Source: an uncultured Gammaproteobacteria bacterium (lineage in GTDB: Bacteria; Pseudomonadota; Gammaproteobacteria; UBA6429; Thiohalophilaceae). Taken from it: a stretch of DNA of 64,000 nucleotides. The stretch spans positions 1 through 64,000 of the forward strand of contig CAJYAN010000011.1 in the NCBI GenBank assembly GCA_913064945.1, given 5' to 3'. Shown one piece after another: positions 25,770-37,600 of the stretch; positions within the stretch are counted from its first letter, which is position 1, and each line of letters opens with the position of its first letter. A model generated the notes under the pieces. The model worked only from the letters and a program-made list of their open reading frames with translations. It searched no databases and had not been told where the DNA came from. The translations under genes were made by a program, and so were the position numbers.

Positions 25770-27734
25770 TTATATCCAGCCCAAGACATACGTCGCCAGC
25801 AAAAACATCAAACCCAGAATCATGGCAAACGCATAATGGTATAAATACCCGGTCTGCACGCGACGTACGACTCCCGACACCCAACCGACCGTGCGGGCCG
25901 TGCCATTGATAATCATACCATCGATGAGTTTTGCATCCCCTGTCTGCCACAATAGACGGCCGATACCACGACTGCCACCGGCAAAAAATATTTCATTGAA
26001 ACGATCAAAATAGTATTTGTTATCAAGCAACGTATACAGAAACTGTACTCTGGCTTGAATCTTTGCCGGCAACGCCGTATTCACCATATATAAATAATAG
26101 GCTATCACCACACCACTCAACGCCAGCCAGAAGGGTGCCGTAGAAAAGGCATGTATTGCCATTGGCCAGGCACCGTGAAACTCCCTGGCCAGTTCACCCA
26201 GGACATTATGCTGCGGCAATACAAAAATGGCATCGCCGAAGAAATTACCGAAGGCCATGGAGCCTACATAATAGGCACCGATGAATACCGAGGGTATCGC
26301 CAGAAGTATTAGCGGCAATGTCACCACCCAAGGTGTCTCGTGCAAATGGGCACGGGTATGTTCATCCATGCGTTCCTTACCATGAAACACCAGAAAATAC
26401 AGACGAAAACTATATAACGCCGTCACCAGTACACCCGCCAGCACGGCAAAGTAGGCAAACTGGTGACCTGGTAAGGTTGATAGCTGTACAGCTTCAATAA
26501 TCGAGTCCTTGGAATAAAAACCGGCGAAACCGGGAGTCCCGATAAGTGCCAATGAACCAATTAAGAACGTAATCCAGGTAATCGGCATATATTTTCGCAG
26601 GCCACCCATCTGGCGAATGTCCTGCACGTGATGCATGGCGATGATCACCGAACCTGCACCAAGGAACAGCAGAGCCTTGAAAAAGGCATGTGTCATGAGA
26701 TGAAAAATTCCGGCGGCATAGGCCGAAGCACCTAATGCTACCGTCATATAACCCAGTTGTGAGAGCGTGGAATAGGCAATGACGCGTTTGATGTCGTTCT
26801 GAATTAGACCAAGAAAGCCCATGAACAAAGCAGTAATTGCACCAATGACCATGACGACACTCAATGCCGTTTCGGACATTTCAAATAATGGTGACATTCG
26901 TGCCACCATAAAGATCCCGGCGGTGACCATGGTCGCGGCATGAATCAGTGCCGAGATAGGCGTCGGACCTTCCATCGAATCCGGCAACCAGACATGTAAC
27001 GGTACCTGTGCCGATTTACCCATGGCACCGATAAACAACAAAATACAAATGACCGTCAGGACCGACCAGGGAGTACTGCCAAGGATGGTCATAGTCTTGC
27101 CATCAACCTTATCGACATTGGCAAATACGGTAGCGTAATCCAGAGTACCAAAATACATCAGTACCCCGGCGATACCCAGCAGGAAACCAAAGTCACCGAC
27201 ACGATTGACCAGGAAGGCCTTCAGGTTCGCATAGATGGCACTTTCACGGGTATACCAGAAGCCAATAAGTAGATACGACACCAGGCCCACCGCTTCCCAG
27301 CCAAAGAAAAGCTGCATGAAGTTATTCGACATGACCAGTATCAACATGGAGAACGTAAACAACGAGATATAACTGAAAAAACGCTGATAGCCCGGGTCAT
27401 CCCGCATATAGCCCACGGTGTAGATATGGACCATGAGCGAGACAAACGTCACCACGACCATCATCATGACCGAGAGTTTATCGATCAGGAAACCGACTTC
27501 GAAATGAATGCCTTCTGACACCAGCCAGGTATAGACCGTACCGTTAAAGCCGTCGGCACCATCGATGACAATCGCCTTAAAGACATACAGTGATAGCAGA
27601 CAGGAGACCGCCACACCGATGATGGTTACCCAGTGGGCACCTGAACGCCCCACCATCTTGCCGAATAAACCGGCGATCACCGCACCGATCAGAGGCGACA
27701 ACGCAATCCAGAGATAGAGGCTTTTCATTTCCAT
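25770..27734 (-). CDS. nuoL: NADH-quinone oxidoreductase subunit L
   Basis: The 654-residue distal membrane-arm subunit contains FFGWEAVGLVSYLLIGFWY, MGKSAQVPLHVWLPDSMEGP and VIAYSTLSQLGYM. It ends in the long lateral helix and a final membrane anchor (ILGLMFLLATYVLGWI). It forms the outermost proton channel. Length is slightly above the usual 610-650 residues. It follows nuoK by 4 bases. Confidence 0.98.
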   Translation of the reverse strand: MEMKSLYLWIALSPLIGAVIAGLFGKMVGRSGAHWVTIIGVAVSCLLSLYVFKAIVIDGADGFNGTVYTWLVSEGIHFEVGFLIDKLSVMMMVVVTFVSLMVHIYTVGYMRDDPGYQRFFSYISLFTFSMLILVMSNNFMQLFFGWEAVGLVSYLLIGFWYTRESAIYANLKAFLVNRVGDFGFLLGIAGVLMYFGTLDYATVFANVDKVDGKTMTILGSTPWSVLTVICILLFIGAMGKSAQVPLHVWLPDSMEGPTPISALIHAATMVTAGIFMVARMSPLFEMSETALSVVMVIGAITALFMGFLGLIQNDIKRVIAYSTLSQLGYMTVALGASAYAAGIFHLMTHAFFKALLFLGAGSVIIAMHHVQDIRQMGGLRKYMPITWITFLIGSLALIGTPGFAGFYSKDSIIEAVQLSTLPGHQFAYFAVLAGVLVTALYSFRLYFLVFHGKERMDEHTRAHLHETPWVVTLPLILLAIPSVFIGAYYVGSMAFGNFFGDAIFVLPQHNVLGELAREFHGAWPMAIHAFSTAPFWLALSGVVIAYYLYMVNTALPAKIQARVQFLYTLLDNKYYFDRFNEIFFAGGSRGIGRLLWQTGDAKLIDGMIINGTARTVGWVSGVVRRVQTGYLYHYAFAMILGLMFLLATYVLGWI

Positions 27735-27738
27735 ACGC

Positions 27739-28044
27739 TCAACCTTTCAGACTATCGAGGTCATCGACATTAATGGTGCGTTTATTGCGAAACAGAACCA
27801 CCAGGATGGCCAGGCCAATGGCCGCCTCTGCCGCGGCCACGGTCAGGATAAAAAAGACAAACACCTGGCCATAGTTATTGCCCCAATAATGTGAAAAGGC
27901 AACGAAGTTCATATTGACGGCCAGCAGCATCAATTCAATCGACATAAGCAGGACGATTATATTCTTCCGATTAAGAAAAATACCCGCCACACTGAGGCAA
28001 AAGAGAATTGCCCCTAATATTAGATAATCGGATAAGGCCACCAT
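27739..28044 (-). CDS. nuoK: NADH-quinone oxidoreductase subunit K
   Basis: The 101-residue three-helix subunit contains the two conserved membrane glutamates ([18 protein letters not shown] and [18 protein letters not shown]), part of the connecting proton path. It lies 14 bases after nuoJ and 4 before nuoL. Confidence 0.98.
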   Translation of the reverse strand: MVALSDYLILGAILFCLSVAGIFLNRKNIIVLLMSIELMLLAVNMNFVAFSHYWGNNYGQVFVFFILTVAAAEAAIGLAILVVLFRNKRTINVDDLDSLKG

Positions 28045-28058
28045 AACTATTCTCCTGC

Positions 28059-28658
28059 CTACTTGCGCTTTTCCGCGTCCATCTTGACCATACGGAGTCG
28101 ATCATTACGTTGCACAGCAACTTGTATATCCGGGTCCTGGTACTTGGTTTGTGGACGACGTCTCAGGGTCAGGGCAATCGCCGCCACAATCGCAACCAAT
28201 AGAATCACGGCGGCAATCTCAAAGGGATAAAGATAAACGGTATACAACACCATCCCCAGTTCACGAGTATTACTATAACTTGCCGCCTGACGCGCCGGTG
28301 CTTCAAACTTGTCGAGGCCAAAATGTTCCGGGCCTACCAACATGCCCAACATTATCGCCAGCATAATCACTACGACGGCACCTATGGGCAGATAACGGGT
28401 AAAGCCTTCACGCAAGCGGGCAAGATTTATATCCAGCATCATGACCACAAACAGGAATAACACCATCACCGCACCGACATACACGAGGACAAGGACGATG
28501 GCGAGAAATTCTGCCTCCAGTAATAACCAGATGGCCGAACTGCAAAAGAACGTCACTACCAGGAACAACACCGCACGCACCGGGTTGCGCACCGTAATTA
28601 CCATCGTGGCGCTAAGGACCACCATTGTTGCAAATATATAAAAGAGTATCTGTTCCAT
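28059..28658 (-). CDS. nuoJ: NADH-quinone oxidoreductase subunit J
   Basis: The 199-residue five-helix subunit has the conserved [14 protein letters not shown] and [18 protein letters not shown] (the helix with the pi-bulge in solved structures). A charged C-terminal tail of about 30 residues follows, typical of proteobacterial NuoJ. It lies between nuoI and nuoK. Confidence 0.97.
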   Translation of the reverse strand: MEQILFYIFATMVVLSATMVITVRNPVRAVLFLVVTFFCSSAIWLLLEAEFLAIVLVLVYVGAVMVLFLFVVMMLDINLARLREGFTRYLPIGAVVVIMLAIMLGMLVGPEHFGLDKFEAPARQAASYSNTRELGMVLYTVYLYPFEIAAVILLVAIVAAIALTLRRRPQTKYQDPDIQVAVQRNDRLRMVKMDAEKRK

Positions 28659-28670
28659 AGTCTGTTATGT

Positions 28671-29159
28671 TTACCGGTAGTTAGCATCTTCCTGGCGGGC
28701 AAGGGCAATTTCTGCCTCGTATTTGTCGCCGATAGCGAGTAGTTTTTCCTTGGTCATCAGTAGATCACCACGTTGCTCGCCGTGATATTCAAAAATATGC
28801 GTCTCGACAATGGAGTCGACGGGGCAGGATTCTTCACAGTATCCACAAAAAATACACTTGGTCAGGTCAATGTCATATCGGGTGGTACGTCGCGATCCAT
28901 CGGCACGTTGTTCCGATTCAATCGTAATCGCCAGTGCCGGGCAGACCACCTCACACAACTTACAGGCAATACAGCGTTCTTCGCCATTGGGATAACGACG
29001 CAGTGCATGCAGGCCTCGAAAACGTGGTGACAGCGGCGTCTTTTCTTCTGGATAACGTTGGGTCACTTTACGTTTAAAAAAATGACGCAGCGTGACACCC
29101 AGGCCGGTACGCAGTTCCGACAGGAACAGGCTCTTGAATCGGCGGCTAAAATTACTCAT
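28671..29159 (-). CDS. nuoI: NADH-quinone oxidoreductase subunit I
   Basis: The 162-residue peripheral ferredoxin-like subunit carries two [4Fe-4S] clusters (N6a and N6b). Both binding motifs are complete: [13 protein letters not shown] and [13 protein letters not shown]. It passes electrons from NuoG towards NuoB. It has the [22 protein letters not shown]-type N-terminal anchor of proteobacterial homologues. It lies 17 bases after nuoH. Confidence 0.98.
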   Translation of the reverse strand: MSNFSRRFKSLFLSELRTGLGVTLRHFFKRKVTQRYPEEKTPLSPRFRGLHALRRYPNGEERCIACKLCEVVCPALAITIESEQRADGSRRTTRYDIDLTKCIFCGYCEESCPVDSIVETHIFEYHGEQRGDLLMTKEKLLAIGDKYEAEIALARQEDANYR

Positions 29160-29176
29160 GTCCGTTACTCCTCACG

Positions 29177-30253
29177 TTATGCGCCCCACCAGGGCGGCAA
29201 CTTCGCCAGGACGGCTATACCGACAACGATCAACCAGACAATCGTAATTGGGATAAAGACCTTCCAGCCCAGGCGCATAATCTGGTCATACCGATAACGA
29301 GGAAATGTTGCGCGTAGCCACAAAAAGACAAACAGAAAAAATGAAATCTTAATCAATAACCAGTGCACACCGGAATCAAGTATGGGGCCTATCAAAGGCA
29401 GTGTCGTCGCCGCATCCCAACCGGCCAGGGGTGACAGCCAGCCGCCCAGGAATAGAATACTCGCCAGTCCTGAAATCAGAATCATGTTGGCGTATTCGGC
29501 CAGGAAAAACACGGCGAAGGCCATACCAGAATATTCAACATGGAAGCCGGCAACAATTTCGGATTCGCCTTCCGCAACATCAAAAGGCGCGCGATTGGTC
29601 TCGGCAACACCGGAGATAAAGTAGACGACGAATAAGGGTAGCAAAGGCCAGACAAACCAATGACCTATATTGCCTTTTTGTGCGGCGACAATTTCCCCCA
29701 GATTCAAACTCCCAGCCGCCATCAACACACCCACCAGTGCAAACCCCATGGCAATTTCATAGGCCACAATCTGTGCAGCAGAGCGCATGGCACCGAGCAG
29801 AGCATATTTCGAGTTCGAGGCCCAGCCCGCAATAATGACCCCGTAGACACCAATCGAGGTGACGGCCAGTACATATAAGAGCCCCGCATTGATATCGGCA
29901 AAGACAACCCCCTTATCAAAGGGGATGACGGCCCAGGCCGCCAGGGCTGGAGCAATAGAAAGAATCGGGCTGATGATAAACAGATATTTATTTGCACCGG
30001 TCGGGATGATAATCTCTTTGAACATCAGCTTTACGGCATCGGCAATCGGTTGCCCCAGGCCCCACAGGCTAAATCCAAAAAAACCGACACGATTGGGTCC
30101 CATGCGGACCTGCATAGCGCCGATAATTTTACGTTCCGCATACGTCAAATAGGCTACGCTCAACATCAGGGGAATTAAAAAGAGCGCGATCAAAATCACT
30201 GTCCGTACCACGACAGGCAAATGTCCCAATGTTGTTATGACCCAGTCAATCAT
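29177..30253 (-). CDS. nuoH: NADH-quinone oxidoreductase subunit H
   Basis: The 358-residue membrane subunit forms the floor of the quinone chamber. Conserved loops include [39 protein letters not shown] and the E-rich [11 protein letters not shown]. It starts three bases after the nuoG stop. Length is slightly above the E. coli protein. Confidence 0.98.
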   Translation of the reverse strand: MIDWVITTLGHLPVVVRTVILIALFLIPLMLSVAYLTYAERKIIGAMQVRMGPNRVGFFGFSLWGLGQPIADAVKLMFKEIIIPTGANKYLFIISPILSIAPALAAWAVIPFDKGVVFADINAGLLYVLAVTSIGVYGVIIAGWASNSKYALLGAMRSAAQIVAYEIAMGFALVGVLMAAGSLNLGEIVAAQKGNIGHWFVWPLLPLFVVYFISGVAETNRAPFDVAEGESEIVAGFHVEYSGMAFAVFFLAEYANMILISGLASILFLGGWLSPLAGWDAATTLPLIGPILDSGVHWLLIKISFFLFVFLWLRATFPRYRYDQIMRLGWKVFIPITIVWLIVVGIAVLAKLPPWWGA

Positions 30254-30256
30254 TCT

Positions 30257-32635
30257 TTAAACCTTTGCAAGTTCAATACTACCGTAGGCGTCGCCCAACA
30301 CGGCACCACCGACACCCATGGGCAGGAATACACAATTTTCGGGTACGGCATCAGCAACCGCGATGCTAATCGTGACGCTCTCACCACCCTGACTCACACG
30401 AACAGTGTCTCCGGCGACAAGACCCTGCTGCTTTGCCGTCACACTATGCACAATAGCCGTTTCGATCTGTGCATCCGCCGTTGCCTGCAAGGGCGCTGAG
30501 CGCCTGACCACCATATCGATGGAATACATGCCCAGGTGACCAATACGGGTCAGGTCCTTTGAAACTTTTGTCGGCATCACCGCGGGACACTGCCATTGAT
30601 ACTTCAGTGTCGGGGTGAGCGTTTCAAACTGACCCTTTAATTCATCCCGAACATCTTCCGATGTCAGATAATCAAAGCCACCAACGTCCAGTAAATTCCC
30701 CATCACCCGCAGGACCTTCCAGGCAGGTTTAATATCATCCGCGGTAGAGGCACTGGCCGCAAAACTCTGCCACTTGCCTTCGGCATTGACGTAGGTTCCC
30801 GATGTCTCGGCAAAGGTCGCTACCGGTAACAGCACATCGGCATAAGCCCGCATGTCATCAGTTATGTAAGGTGTCAGACTAACGACAAAATCTGCCTCGT
30901 GAACGGCCCGCACAGCCGCTGCCGGATTTGCACAATCCTGTTCCGGCTCGACATTTAGCAGCAGGTAGGCGCTCATGCCGGTATTCAACATCTCGCGAGT
31001 ATGAAGACCTGTTAGTGGCGAGTGCTCACCAGCGTGCCGGCGGTGTGGCACAGCACCGGCAATCCAGGCACCGGCGGCATTGGCGCCTTCCGTCAAGTAA
31101 CCCAGACTCGCGCCGGCAAGCTCACTAATGGCCAGCGCCAGGGCTCGCAGGGTTGATAACTGTGGATGACTCATCGCCTGCGTACCGATCAGGACACTCG
31201 CATTGGATGCCGTCTGCAGATGTCGGGCAATGGTGAGATGCGCATCACCGCTCTCGACATTTTCCAGTAACACGTTCAGGCCTGCCGGGGCCGCATTAGC
31301 GGTCAGCGTTAGTAATGCCTTGGCGATCGATGCCAGCTCCCTGGCCATCAGTTCAGGATGGACGACAATATTTTCGTCAACCGGAAAATTAAACGCGTAG
31401 TCTACCGGATTGACACACATGATGTGGGCACCACGGCGACTCGCCTTGCGTAAACGGTGGCCGGCAATGGGTTGATCCTTACGAATATTCGAACCAATTA
31501 ATAATACAGCATCACGGTCTTCCAGCTCAGCCACACTACAGCCCAGAGCAGGAAATAACGGCTGGCCATCGTCATCACTAAAATCAGACTGACGTAACCG
31601 ATGGTCAATATTGGCCGAGCCAACACCGCGCATCAGCTTTTGTAGCAAATACATTTCTTCGATTGTTGAAGACGGTGAAATCAGGGCAGCCAGTTTCTCC
31701 GCACCATCAACTTTCCTGACACGCTGCAGGCCATCGATGGCGTAGGCCAGAGCCGTCTCCCAGTCGACCTGCCGCCATTCACTACCCTGCTTGATTAAGG
31801 GCTGTTGCAAACGTTCTTCATGCTGCAGCGCCGTATAACTAAAACGATCACGGTCTGATAACCACATCTCATTGATGGCTTCATTCTCACGCGGCAGGAC
31901 GCGCATTACCTGGTGGCGACGGGTCTCAATCTGCAGGTTAGAACCCAGGCAATCATGTGGTGAGACATGGGCGTGCGACTCATTTTCCCAGGGCCGACCG
32001 GTATAGCGATAGGGTTTAGAGGTCAGCGCCCCGACCGGGCAAAGGTCGATGACATTGCCGGACAACTCAGAGCTGACGGCGCGTTCCATATAGGTACCGA
32101 TCTCGGTGAATTCACCCCGCCCCGGCGCGCCCAATTCCATAATACCGGCGACTTCCTGACCAAAACGTACACAGCGGGTACAGTGAATACAACGCGTCAT
32201 ATCCGTGGAAATGAGTGAGCCCAGATTCTTATTACGCACTACACGCTTGCTTTCATTATAGCGCGAGGCGTCCTTCCCAAAACCAATCGCAATATCCTGC
32301 AGGTCACATTCACCACCCTGATCACAAATAGGGCAATCGAGGGGATGATTGATTAACAGAAATTCCATGACGCTCTGTTGCGCGTCCAGAGCCAGAGGCG
32401 ATTTAGTGAAGACCTTCATGCCATCGGTGACCGGAGTCGCACAGGCAGGTACAGGTTTTGGGGCCTTCTCCACTTCTATCAAACACATACGACAGTTCGC
32501 CGCGACCGACAGTTTTTTGTGATAGCAGAAACGTGGAATGGTAATTCCCGCCTCATCAGCGGCTTCGATCACCATCGCACCGGTGCGGACTTCGACCGGG
32601 ATGCCATTGATTTCGATGTTGATTGTGTCGCTCAT
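30257..32635 (-). CDS. nuoG: NADH-quinone oxidoreductase subunit G
   Basis: The 792-residue iron-sulfur subunit has an N-terminal [2Fe-2S] domain (FCYHKKLSVAANCRMCLIEV and a later Cys at PACATPV), a His/Cys [4Fe-4S] motif (HPLDCPICDQGGECDLQD) and a further [4Fe-4S] motif (CIHCTRCVRFGQEVAG). A molybdopterin-oxidoreductase-like domain follows, no longer catalytic in this family. The ATG at 32635 is preceded by CGGAG and gives the usual MSDTINIEINGI start; the longer frame from 32680 would overlap the nuoF end. The C-terminal domain is the most divergent part of the operon. Confidence 0.97.
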   Translation of the reverse strand: MSDTINIEINGIPVEVRTGAMVIEAADEAGITIPRFCYHKKLSVAANCRMCLIEVEKAPKPVPACATPVTDGMKVFTKSPLALDAQQSVMEFLLINHPLDCPICDQGGECDLQDIAIGFGKDASRYNESKRVVRNKNLGSLISTDMTRCIHCTRCVRFGQEVAGIMELGAPGRGEFTEIGTYMERAVSSELSGNVIDLCPVGALTSKPYRYTGRPWENESHAHVSPHDCLGSNLQIETRRHQVMRVLPRENEAINEMWLSDRDRFSYTALQHEERLQQPLIKQGSEWRQVDWETALAYAIDGLQRVRKVDGAEKLAALISPSSTIEEMYLLQKLMRGVGSANIDHRLRQSDFSDDDGQPLFPALGCSVAELEDRDAVLLIGSNIRKDQPIAGHRLRKASRRGAHIMCVNPVDYAFNFPVDENIVVHPELMARELASIAKALLTLTANAAPAGLNVLLENVESGDAHLTIARHLQTASNASVLIGTQAMSHPQLSTLRALALAISELAGASLGYLTEGANAAGAWIAGAVPHRRHAGEHSPLTGLHTREMLNTGMSAYLLLNVEPEQDCANPAAAVRAVHEADFVVSLTPYITDDMRAYADVLLPVATFAETSGTYVNAEGKWQSFAASASTADDIKPAWKVLRVMGNLLDVGGFDYLTSEDVRDELKGQFETLTPTLKYQWQCPAVMPTKVSKDLTRIGHLGMYSIDMVVRRSAPLQATADAQIETAIVHSVTAKQQGLVAGDTVRVSQGGESVTISIAVADAVPENCVFLPMGVGGAVLGDAYGSIELAKV

Positions 32636-32654
32636 ATTGCTCCGTCTACTCCTA

Positions 32655-33920
32655 TCACACCATGCACTTGCCATGGTCAATGTGATACTGAAACTCGTCG
32701 CGATAGTGTTTCATAAAACTGGTTACCGGCATGGCCGCCGCATCACCGAGGGCACAAATTGTGCGTCCACCGATACGCCTGGCAACATCCGTTAACAGGT
32801 CCAGGTCTTCCTGCTGCCCCTGACCATGTTCAATACGATGCACCACCCGCGCCAACCAGCCCGTACCTTCACGACACGGGGTACACTGGCCACAAGACTC
32901 TTCAAAATAAAAGTGTGAGATGCGCGCCAGGGCTCGCACCATGCAGGTCGTTTCATCCATTATGATCACGGAACCCGCGCCAAGCATACTGCCGGCCTTG
33001 GCAATACCGTCATAATCCATGGTCACATCCATCATGACATCGCCTGGAATGACCGGCGTCGACGAGCCACCGGGGATCACCGCTTTCAGTTTGTGACCAT
33101 TACGCATGCCACCCGCCATTTCCAATAACTCAGAAAACGGCGTACCGAGCGGCACTTCAAAGTTGCCTGGATTATTCACATGCCCGGAGACACAAAAGAG
33201 TTTTTCGCCACCATTATTGGGTTTGCCCTGTTCCAGGAACCACTGACCACCCTTTTGCAGGATTACCGGGATCGAGGCCAGACTCTCGGTATTATTAATG
33301 GTAGTAGGACGACCATATAGTCCAAAGCCCGCTGGGAAAGGTGGTTTAAAACGCGGCTGGCCTTTCTTGCCTTCGAGCGACTCAAGCAGGGCTGTTTCCT
33401 CACCACAGATATAGGCACCTGCACCCAGGTGACTATGCAGCTGGAAATCAAAACCCGAACCGAAAATATTGTCGCCAAGAAAACCGGCCTTACGGGCCTC
33501 TTCCAGGGCCGCCTCGAAACGTTCATAGGGCTCCCAAAATTCACCACGGATATAGTTATAACCCACGGTAGCACCAATACAATAACCGGCAATTGCCATA
33601 CCCTCGATCAACTGATGCGGGTTATAGCGCAGAATATCGCGGTCTTTACAAGTCCCCGGCTCCCCTTCGTCCGAATTACAGACAATATATTTCTGCCCTG
33701 GGGCATGACGCGGCATAAAGCTCCACTTCAGTCCGGTCGGGAACCCGGCGCCACCACGACCCCGCAGGGCCGACAGCTTGATTTCCTCAATAACCTTTTC
33801 CGGCGGGATCTTCTCGGTGAGAATTTTTTTCAACATGTCGTAGCCGCCAAGACTCTGATAGTTCTTCAGACTCCACGGCTTATCCAGATGCAGGGTGCGA
33901 AAACAGACTTGATTAGTCAT
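32655..33920 (-). CDS. nuoF: NADH-quinone oxidoreductase subunit F
   Basis: The 421-residue NADH-oxidising subunit has the FMN/NADH-binding region [18 protein letters not shown] and the [11 protein letters not shown] segment. The [4Fe-4S] N3 motif is [12 protein letters not shown] with a later Cys in [12 protein letters not shown]. It hands electrons from FMN to NuoE and NuoG. It follows nuoE by 58 bases, the largest gap inside this operon, with no signal recognised in it. Confidence 0.98.
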   Translation of the reverse strand: MTNQVCFRTLHLDKPWSLKNYQSLGGYDMLKKILTEKIPPEKVIEEIKLSALRGRGGAGFPTGLKWSFMPRHAPGQKYIVCNSDEGEPGTCKDRDILRYNPHQLIEGMAIAGYCIGATVGYNYIRGEFWEPYERFEAALEEARKAGFLGDNIFGSGFDFQLHSHLGAGAYICGEETALLESLEGKKGQPRFKPPFPAGFGLYGRPTTINNTESLASIPVILQKGGQWFLEQGKPNNGGEKLFCVSGHVNNPGNFEVPLGTPFSELLEMAGGMRNGHKLKAVIPGGSSTPVIPGDVMMDVTMDYDGIAKAGSMLGAGSVIIMDETTCMVRALARISHFYFEESCGQCTPCREGTGWLARVVHRIEHGQGQQEDLDLLTDVARRIGGRTICALGDAAAMPVTSFMKHYRDEFQYHIDHGKCMV

Positions 33921-33978
33921 GACGGTTCGCCCCCGCCACCTGGCATCGCATTATGTTTATGATTGGTTGGTACATAAC

Positions 33979-34491
33979 TTAATCCAACTCATCCAGAATC
34001 TTGTCGATCTTATCAGGTGTCAGGTTGCCGTGATAAGTCTTGGCCACCTCAAACATCGGCGCCTCAACACAGGCACCCAGACACTCCACTTCTTTCAGCG
34101 TGAAGCGACCATCGTCTGAAGTCTCGCCCAGCTTAATGCCCAGGCGTTTTTCCAGGTGCGCGACAACGTCATCAGAGCCGCACAACATGCAGGAGATATT
34201 GGTACAGACGCTTATCTTATGACGCCCGACCGGATCACGATCATACATCGAATAAAAGGTGGCGACTTCATAGGCCGCAATCGCCTCCATCTCCAGATAT
34301 TCGGCGACCGCCTCGATCAAATCATTACTCAGGTAGCCTGCATTTTGTTCCTGTGCAATGCGCAGCGCCGCCATCACCGCGGATGACTTGCGATCGGCGG
34401 GATACTTGGCCACCCAGCGATCAATATCCTGACGCGATTCAGCATTGAGTAAGTGTGTCTTGCTTGCTTGTCGTTGTTGTAACAGGCTCAT
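33979..34491 (-). CDS. nuoE: NADH-quinone oxidoreductase subunit E
   Basis: The 170-residue thioredoxin-like [2Fe-2S] subunit (cluster N1a) has cluster ligands in [10 protein letters not shown] (first and last Cys) and in [11 protein letters not shown]. Its ATG overlaps the nuoD stop by four bases (ATGA), implying coupling. Length is usual. Confidence 0.97.
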   Translation of the reverse strand: MSLLQQRQASKTHLLNAESRQDIDRWVAKYPADRKSSAVMAALRIAQEQNAGYLSNDLIEAVAEYLEMEAIAAYEVATFYSMYDRDPVGRHKISVCTNISCMLCGSDDVVAHLEKRLGIKLGETSDDGRFTLKEVECLGACVEAPMFEVAKTYHGNLTPDKIDKILDELD

Positions 34492-35741
34492 CGGTCAATC
34501 TCTCCGAAGACAATATCCATGGTACCGATAATCGCGACCACGTCGGCCAGCATATGACCTTTGGCCATTTCATCCATGGCCGCCAGATGCGGAAAACCCG
34601 GCGCCCTGATCTTCAGTCGGTACGGCTTGTTAGCACCATCGGAAACCAGATAGATACCAAACTCGCCCTTAGGATGTTCTATCGCAGCATAGGCTTCGCC
34701 AACGGGCAGGTTATAACCCTCGGTAAACAGCTTGAAGTGATGGATAAGTGATTCCATATCATGCTTCATGGTTTCACGCTTCGGTGGTGCCAGCTTATGG
34801 TCATCCAGCATCACGGAGCCGGGGTTCTGTCGTAGCCAGTCAACGCACTGTTTAATGATCCGGGTGGACTGACGCATTTCTTCGACGCGCACCAGATAAC
34901 GATCATAACAATCACCATTGGTACCAACTGGAATATCGAAATCCATCCGCTCGTAGACTTCATAGGGCTGTTTCTTACGCAGGTCCCACTCAATACCCGA
35001 GCCGCGCAACATCGGGCCGGTAAAAGACAATTGCATGGCACGTTCGGGACTGACGACACCGATACCCACTGTACGCTGTTTCCAGATTCGGTTATCCGTC
35101 AACAGGGTTTCATATTCATCTACATAACCGGGAAAACGAGAAATAAAGTTTTCAATAAAATCGAGCAACGAACCCTGGCGATTTTCATTCTGGCGCTTGA
35201 CGTCTTTTGCCGATTTGTATTTGTTGGTAGCGTACTGCGGCATCTGTTCAGGCAGGTCACGATACAGTCCACCGGGACGATAATAGGCCGCATGCATGCG
35301 CGCCCCCGATACCGCCTCATACATATCCATCAGGTCTTCACGTTCACGAAAACAATATAAAAATACTGTCATGGCACCGACGTCAAGCGCATGCGTTCCC
35401 AGCCACATGAGGTGATTGAGAATACGAGTAATCTCATCAAACATGACACGGATATACTGGGCACGTAACGGCGCTTCAATACCCAGTAGTCGTTCCAGTG
35501 CCAGGACATAACCATGTTCGTTACACATCATGGAAACGTAGTCGAGCCGGTCCATGTAAGGGATGCTCTGGTTATAAGGTTTGTACTCGGCCAGTTTTTC
35601 CGTGGCACGGTGCAGTAAACCGACATGGGGATCAGCGCGTTGAATTACCTCACCATCCATTTCCAGCACCAGGCGCAAGACGCCATGTGCCGCCGGATGC
35701 TGTGGTCCGAAGTTGAGTGTGTAATTACGAATTTCAGCCAT
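34488..35741 (-). CDS. nuoD: NADH-quinone oxidoreductase subunit D
   Basis: The 417-residue 49-kDa-type subunit lines the quinone site and is related to [NiFe] hydrogenase large subunits. Diagnostic segments are [26 protein letters not shown]-like [11 protein letters not shown] and [20 protein letters not shown]. It is separate from nuoC, unlike the fused NuoCD of E. coli. It overlaps nuoC by eight bases and nuoE by four. Confidence 0.98.
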   Translation of the reverse strand: MAEIRNYTLNFGPQHPAAHGVLRLVLEMDGEVIQRADPHVGLLHRATEKLAEYKPYNQSIPYMDRLDYVSMMCNEHGYVLALERLLGIEAPLRAQYIRVMFDEITRILNHLMWLGTHALDVGAMTVFLYCFREREDLMDMYEAVSGARMHAAYYRPGGLYRDLPEQMPQYATNKYKSAKDVKRQNENRQGSLLDFIENFISRFPGYVDEYETLLTDNRIWKQRTVGIGVVSPERAMQLSFTGPMLRGSGIEWDLRKKQPYEVYERMDFDIPVGTNGDCYDRYLVRVEEMRQSTRIIKQCVDWLRQNPGSVMLDDHKLAPPKRETMKHDMESLIHHFKLFTEGYNLPVGEAYAAIEHPKGEFGIYLVSDGANKPYRLKIRAPGFPHLAAMDEMAKGHMLADVVAIIGTMDIVFGEIDR

Positions 35742-36357
35742 CGACTACACCTTCATCTTTATGGCGGTTGGCATACCGATGGTCATCAGGGATCGTGCGC
35801 GGTTGATTGATACGCAACTCAATACTTACAGGTTCATAAATGACACGTTGCTGTTCAGGGTCATAACGCATTTCGACATTCCCACTCAGCGGAAAATCCT
35901 TGCGAAAAGGATGACCGATAAAACCGTAATCCGTCAGGATGCGTCGCAGATCGGGGTGCCCGGCAAAAACAATTCCATAGAGATCGAATGCCTCACGCTC
36001 GTACCAGTTAGCCCCTGCCCAGACACCAATGACCGAATCCAGGATTGGCGGTTCACCATCGACAAAGACTTTTAAACGAATACGGTGATTATTTTTCAGC
36101 GAGATTAATTGATACGCTACAGCAAAACGTGGGCCTTCCCATGCACCATTACCGAAATCCAGGTAGTCAACACCACAGACATCCATGACTTCTTCACAGG
36201 CGAAATCCGCTTCATCACGCAATGCCGTGGCCACGTCAATCAGGTCAACCTTATCCACGACCAGGGTGAGTTCGCCATAGGCCACATGACAATCGCTGAC
36301 GGCATGACCGAAGCGGTCACGTATTTTGCTGGCCAGATTTTTATAATACTCGGACAT
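35734..36357 (-). CDS. nuoC: NADH-quinone oxidoreductase subunit C
   Basis: The 207-residue 30-kDa subunit contains the signature ERE.FDLYGI (here [20 protein letters not shown]) and [12 protein letters not shown]. The ATG at 36357, just after the nuoB stop, gives the usual MSEYYKNLA-type start; the longer frame reaches into nuoB and is rejected. Its end overlaps nuoD by eight bases. Confidence 0.97.
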   Translation of the reverse strand: MSEYYKNLASKIRDRFGHAVSDCHVAYGELTLVVDKVDLIDVATALRDEADFACEEVMDVCGVDYLDFGNGAWEGPRFAVAYQLISLKNNHRIRLKVFVDGEPPILDSVIGVWAGANWYEREAFDLYGIVFAGHPDLRRILTDYGFIGHPFRKDFPLSGNVEMRYDPEQQRVIYEPVSIELRINQPRTIPDDHRYANRHKDEGVVDG

Positions 36358-36371
36358 CTTCTTTAATAACC

Positions 36372-36848
36372 TTAGCGGGCAATCGTATTGGTGCGGCGAA
36401 TCTTGTTTTGAAGCTGAATAATGCCGTATAACAGCGCCTCCGCCGTTGGTGGGCAACCCGGGACATAGACATCCACCGGCACAATACGGTCACAACCACG
36501 CACCACGGAATAGGAATAGTGATAGTAACCACCACCATTGGCACAGGAACCCATGGAAATCACCCAGCGTGGCTCGGCCATCTGGTCATAAACTTTACGC
36601 AAGGCGGGGGCCATTTTGTTGACCAGGGTGCCCGCAACAATCATCACATCTGATTGTCGGGGACTGGGGCGAAAAATAATGCCCATACGGTCCATATCGT
36701 AGCGGGAGGCCGCCGCATGCATCATCTCCACCGCACAGCAGGCGAGACCAAAGGTCATGGGCCACATTGATCCGGTGCGTGCCCAGTTGATCAGGCCATC
36801 CAGCGAGGTCGTCACAAAACCTTCTTTTAAAATACCTTCAATTGGCAT
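36372..36848 (-). CDS. nuoB: NADH-quinone oxidoreductase subunit B
   Basis: The 158-residue subunit carries the terminal [4Fe-4S] cluster N2, which reduces quinone. The ligands are visible: adjacent Cys in [10 protein letters not shown], Cys in MGSCANGGG, and Cys in VPGCPPTAE. Length is normal. It lies 82 bases after nuoA, a gap holding a GC-poor stretch without an evident signal. Confidence 0.98.
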   Translation of the reverse strand: MPIEGILKEGFVTTSLDGLINWARTGSMWPMTFGLACCAVEMMHAAASRYDMDRMGIIFRPSPRQSDVMIVAGTLVNKMAPALRKVYDQMAEPRWVISMGSCANGGGYYHYSYSVVRGCDRIVPVDVYVPGCPPTAEALLYGIIQLQNKIRRTNTIAR

Positions 36849-36930
36849 TACTCACCCCCTCCAGACATTACTGAAGACAAACAGTGTATCGGGCTTTTTA
36901 CCGAAAAATAGGGCTGTATGATTCGCATTG

Positions 36931-37287
36931 CTACTCCCATTCCAGCGCCCCTTTTTTCCACTCATAGACAAAGCCCACGACCAGAATGCCGAGGAACACC
37001 AGCATGGCAAGAAAACCGAAGAGCCCAATATCCTTCAGGACAATGGCCCAGGGGAACAGAAAGGCAATCTCAAGATCGAAAATAATAAATAGAATCGCGA
37101 CCAGATAATAACGCACATCAAACTTCATGCGGGCGTCCTCAAACGCCTCAAAGCCACATTCATAGGGGGATAATTTTTCACTGTCCGGCTTGTGCGGTGC
37201 CAGCACAAAACCCAAAGCAATCATGACGGTGCCAACCAATAGACCGACACAGATAAAGATTAATACTGGCAAGTAGTTCTCTAACAT
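36931..37287 (-). CDS. nuoA: NADH-quinone oxidoreductase subunit A
   Basis: The 118-residue three-helix subunit is the first gene of the complex I operon. It contains [19 protein letters not shown], the quinone-site loop with its conserved Cys, and the conserved membrane segment [20 protein letters not shown] promoter about 100 bases upstream and an AGGAG-like site support the start. Confidence 0.98.
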   Translation of the reverse strand: MLENYLPVLIFICVGLLVGTVMIALGFVLAPHKPDSEKLSPYECGFEAFEDARMKFDVRYYLVAILFIIFDLEIAFLFPWAIVLKDIGLFGFLAMLVFLGILVVGFVYEWKKGALEWE

Positions 37288-37386
37288 GCCTCTCCTCTTC
37301 CCCTTAGTAGCTATCTGAACACAATGGTTCTGATGATGGTATTTCTATTTGTTATTGTTTTAGTTGTAATTTTTTTAGCGAGAGTC

Positions 37387-37416
37387 AGTCTAGGTCAGTC
37401 TTGAACAAAGTGTCAA
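37387..37416 (-). promoter_or_regulatory. Sigma-70 promoter of the nuo operon
   Basis: On the minus strand a perfect TTGACA (37411-37416) is followed after 18 bases by TAGACT (37387-37392). It leaves a leader of roughly 90 bases before nuoA. It lies downstream of the tRNA-Leu terminator, so the nuo operon should be transcribed independently. The remaining AT-rich gap shows no gene. Confidence 0.6.
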
Positions 37417-37529
37417 GTTTATAAACTTTTGCTTTATCCATATAAAACAGTAGCTTACTTTTGATTTTGGGGGGTATAAAAAATTTCGCTGTAGAAAATA
37501 TGTTTATTTTTTTATGTCTTCACACAATA

Positions 37530-37561
37530 AAAAAGCCGATATGTCAGCATATCGGCTTTTT
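37530..37561 (-). terminator. Rho-independent terminator after tRNA-Leu
   Basis: A perfect 14-bp stem (AAAAAGCCGATATG with its complement, four-base loop) with T-runs lies 40 bases after the tRNA. It ends the secG-tRNA transcript before the nuo promoter. Confidence 0.92.
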
Positions 37562-37600
37562 CTCAGTACCGGGTAGCGAGTACCTGGAAACTGTCATTGA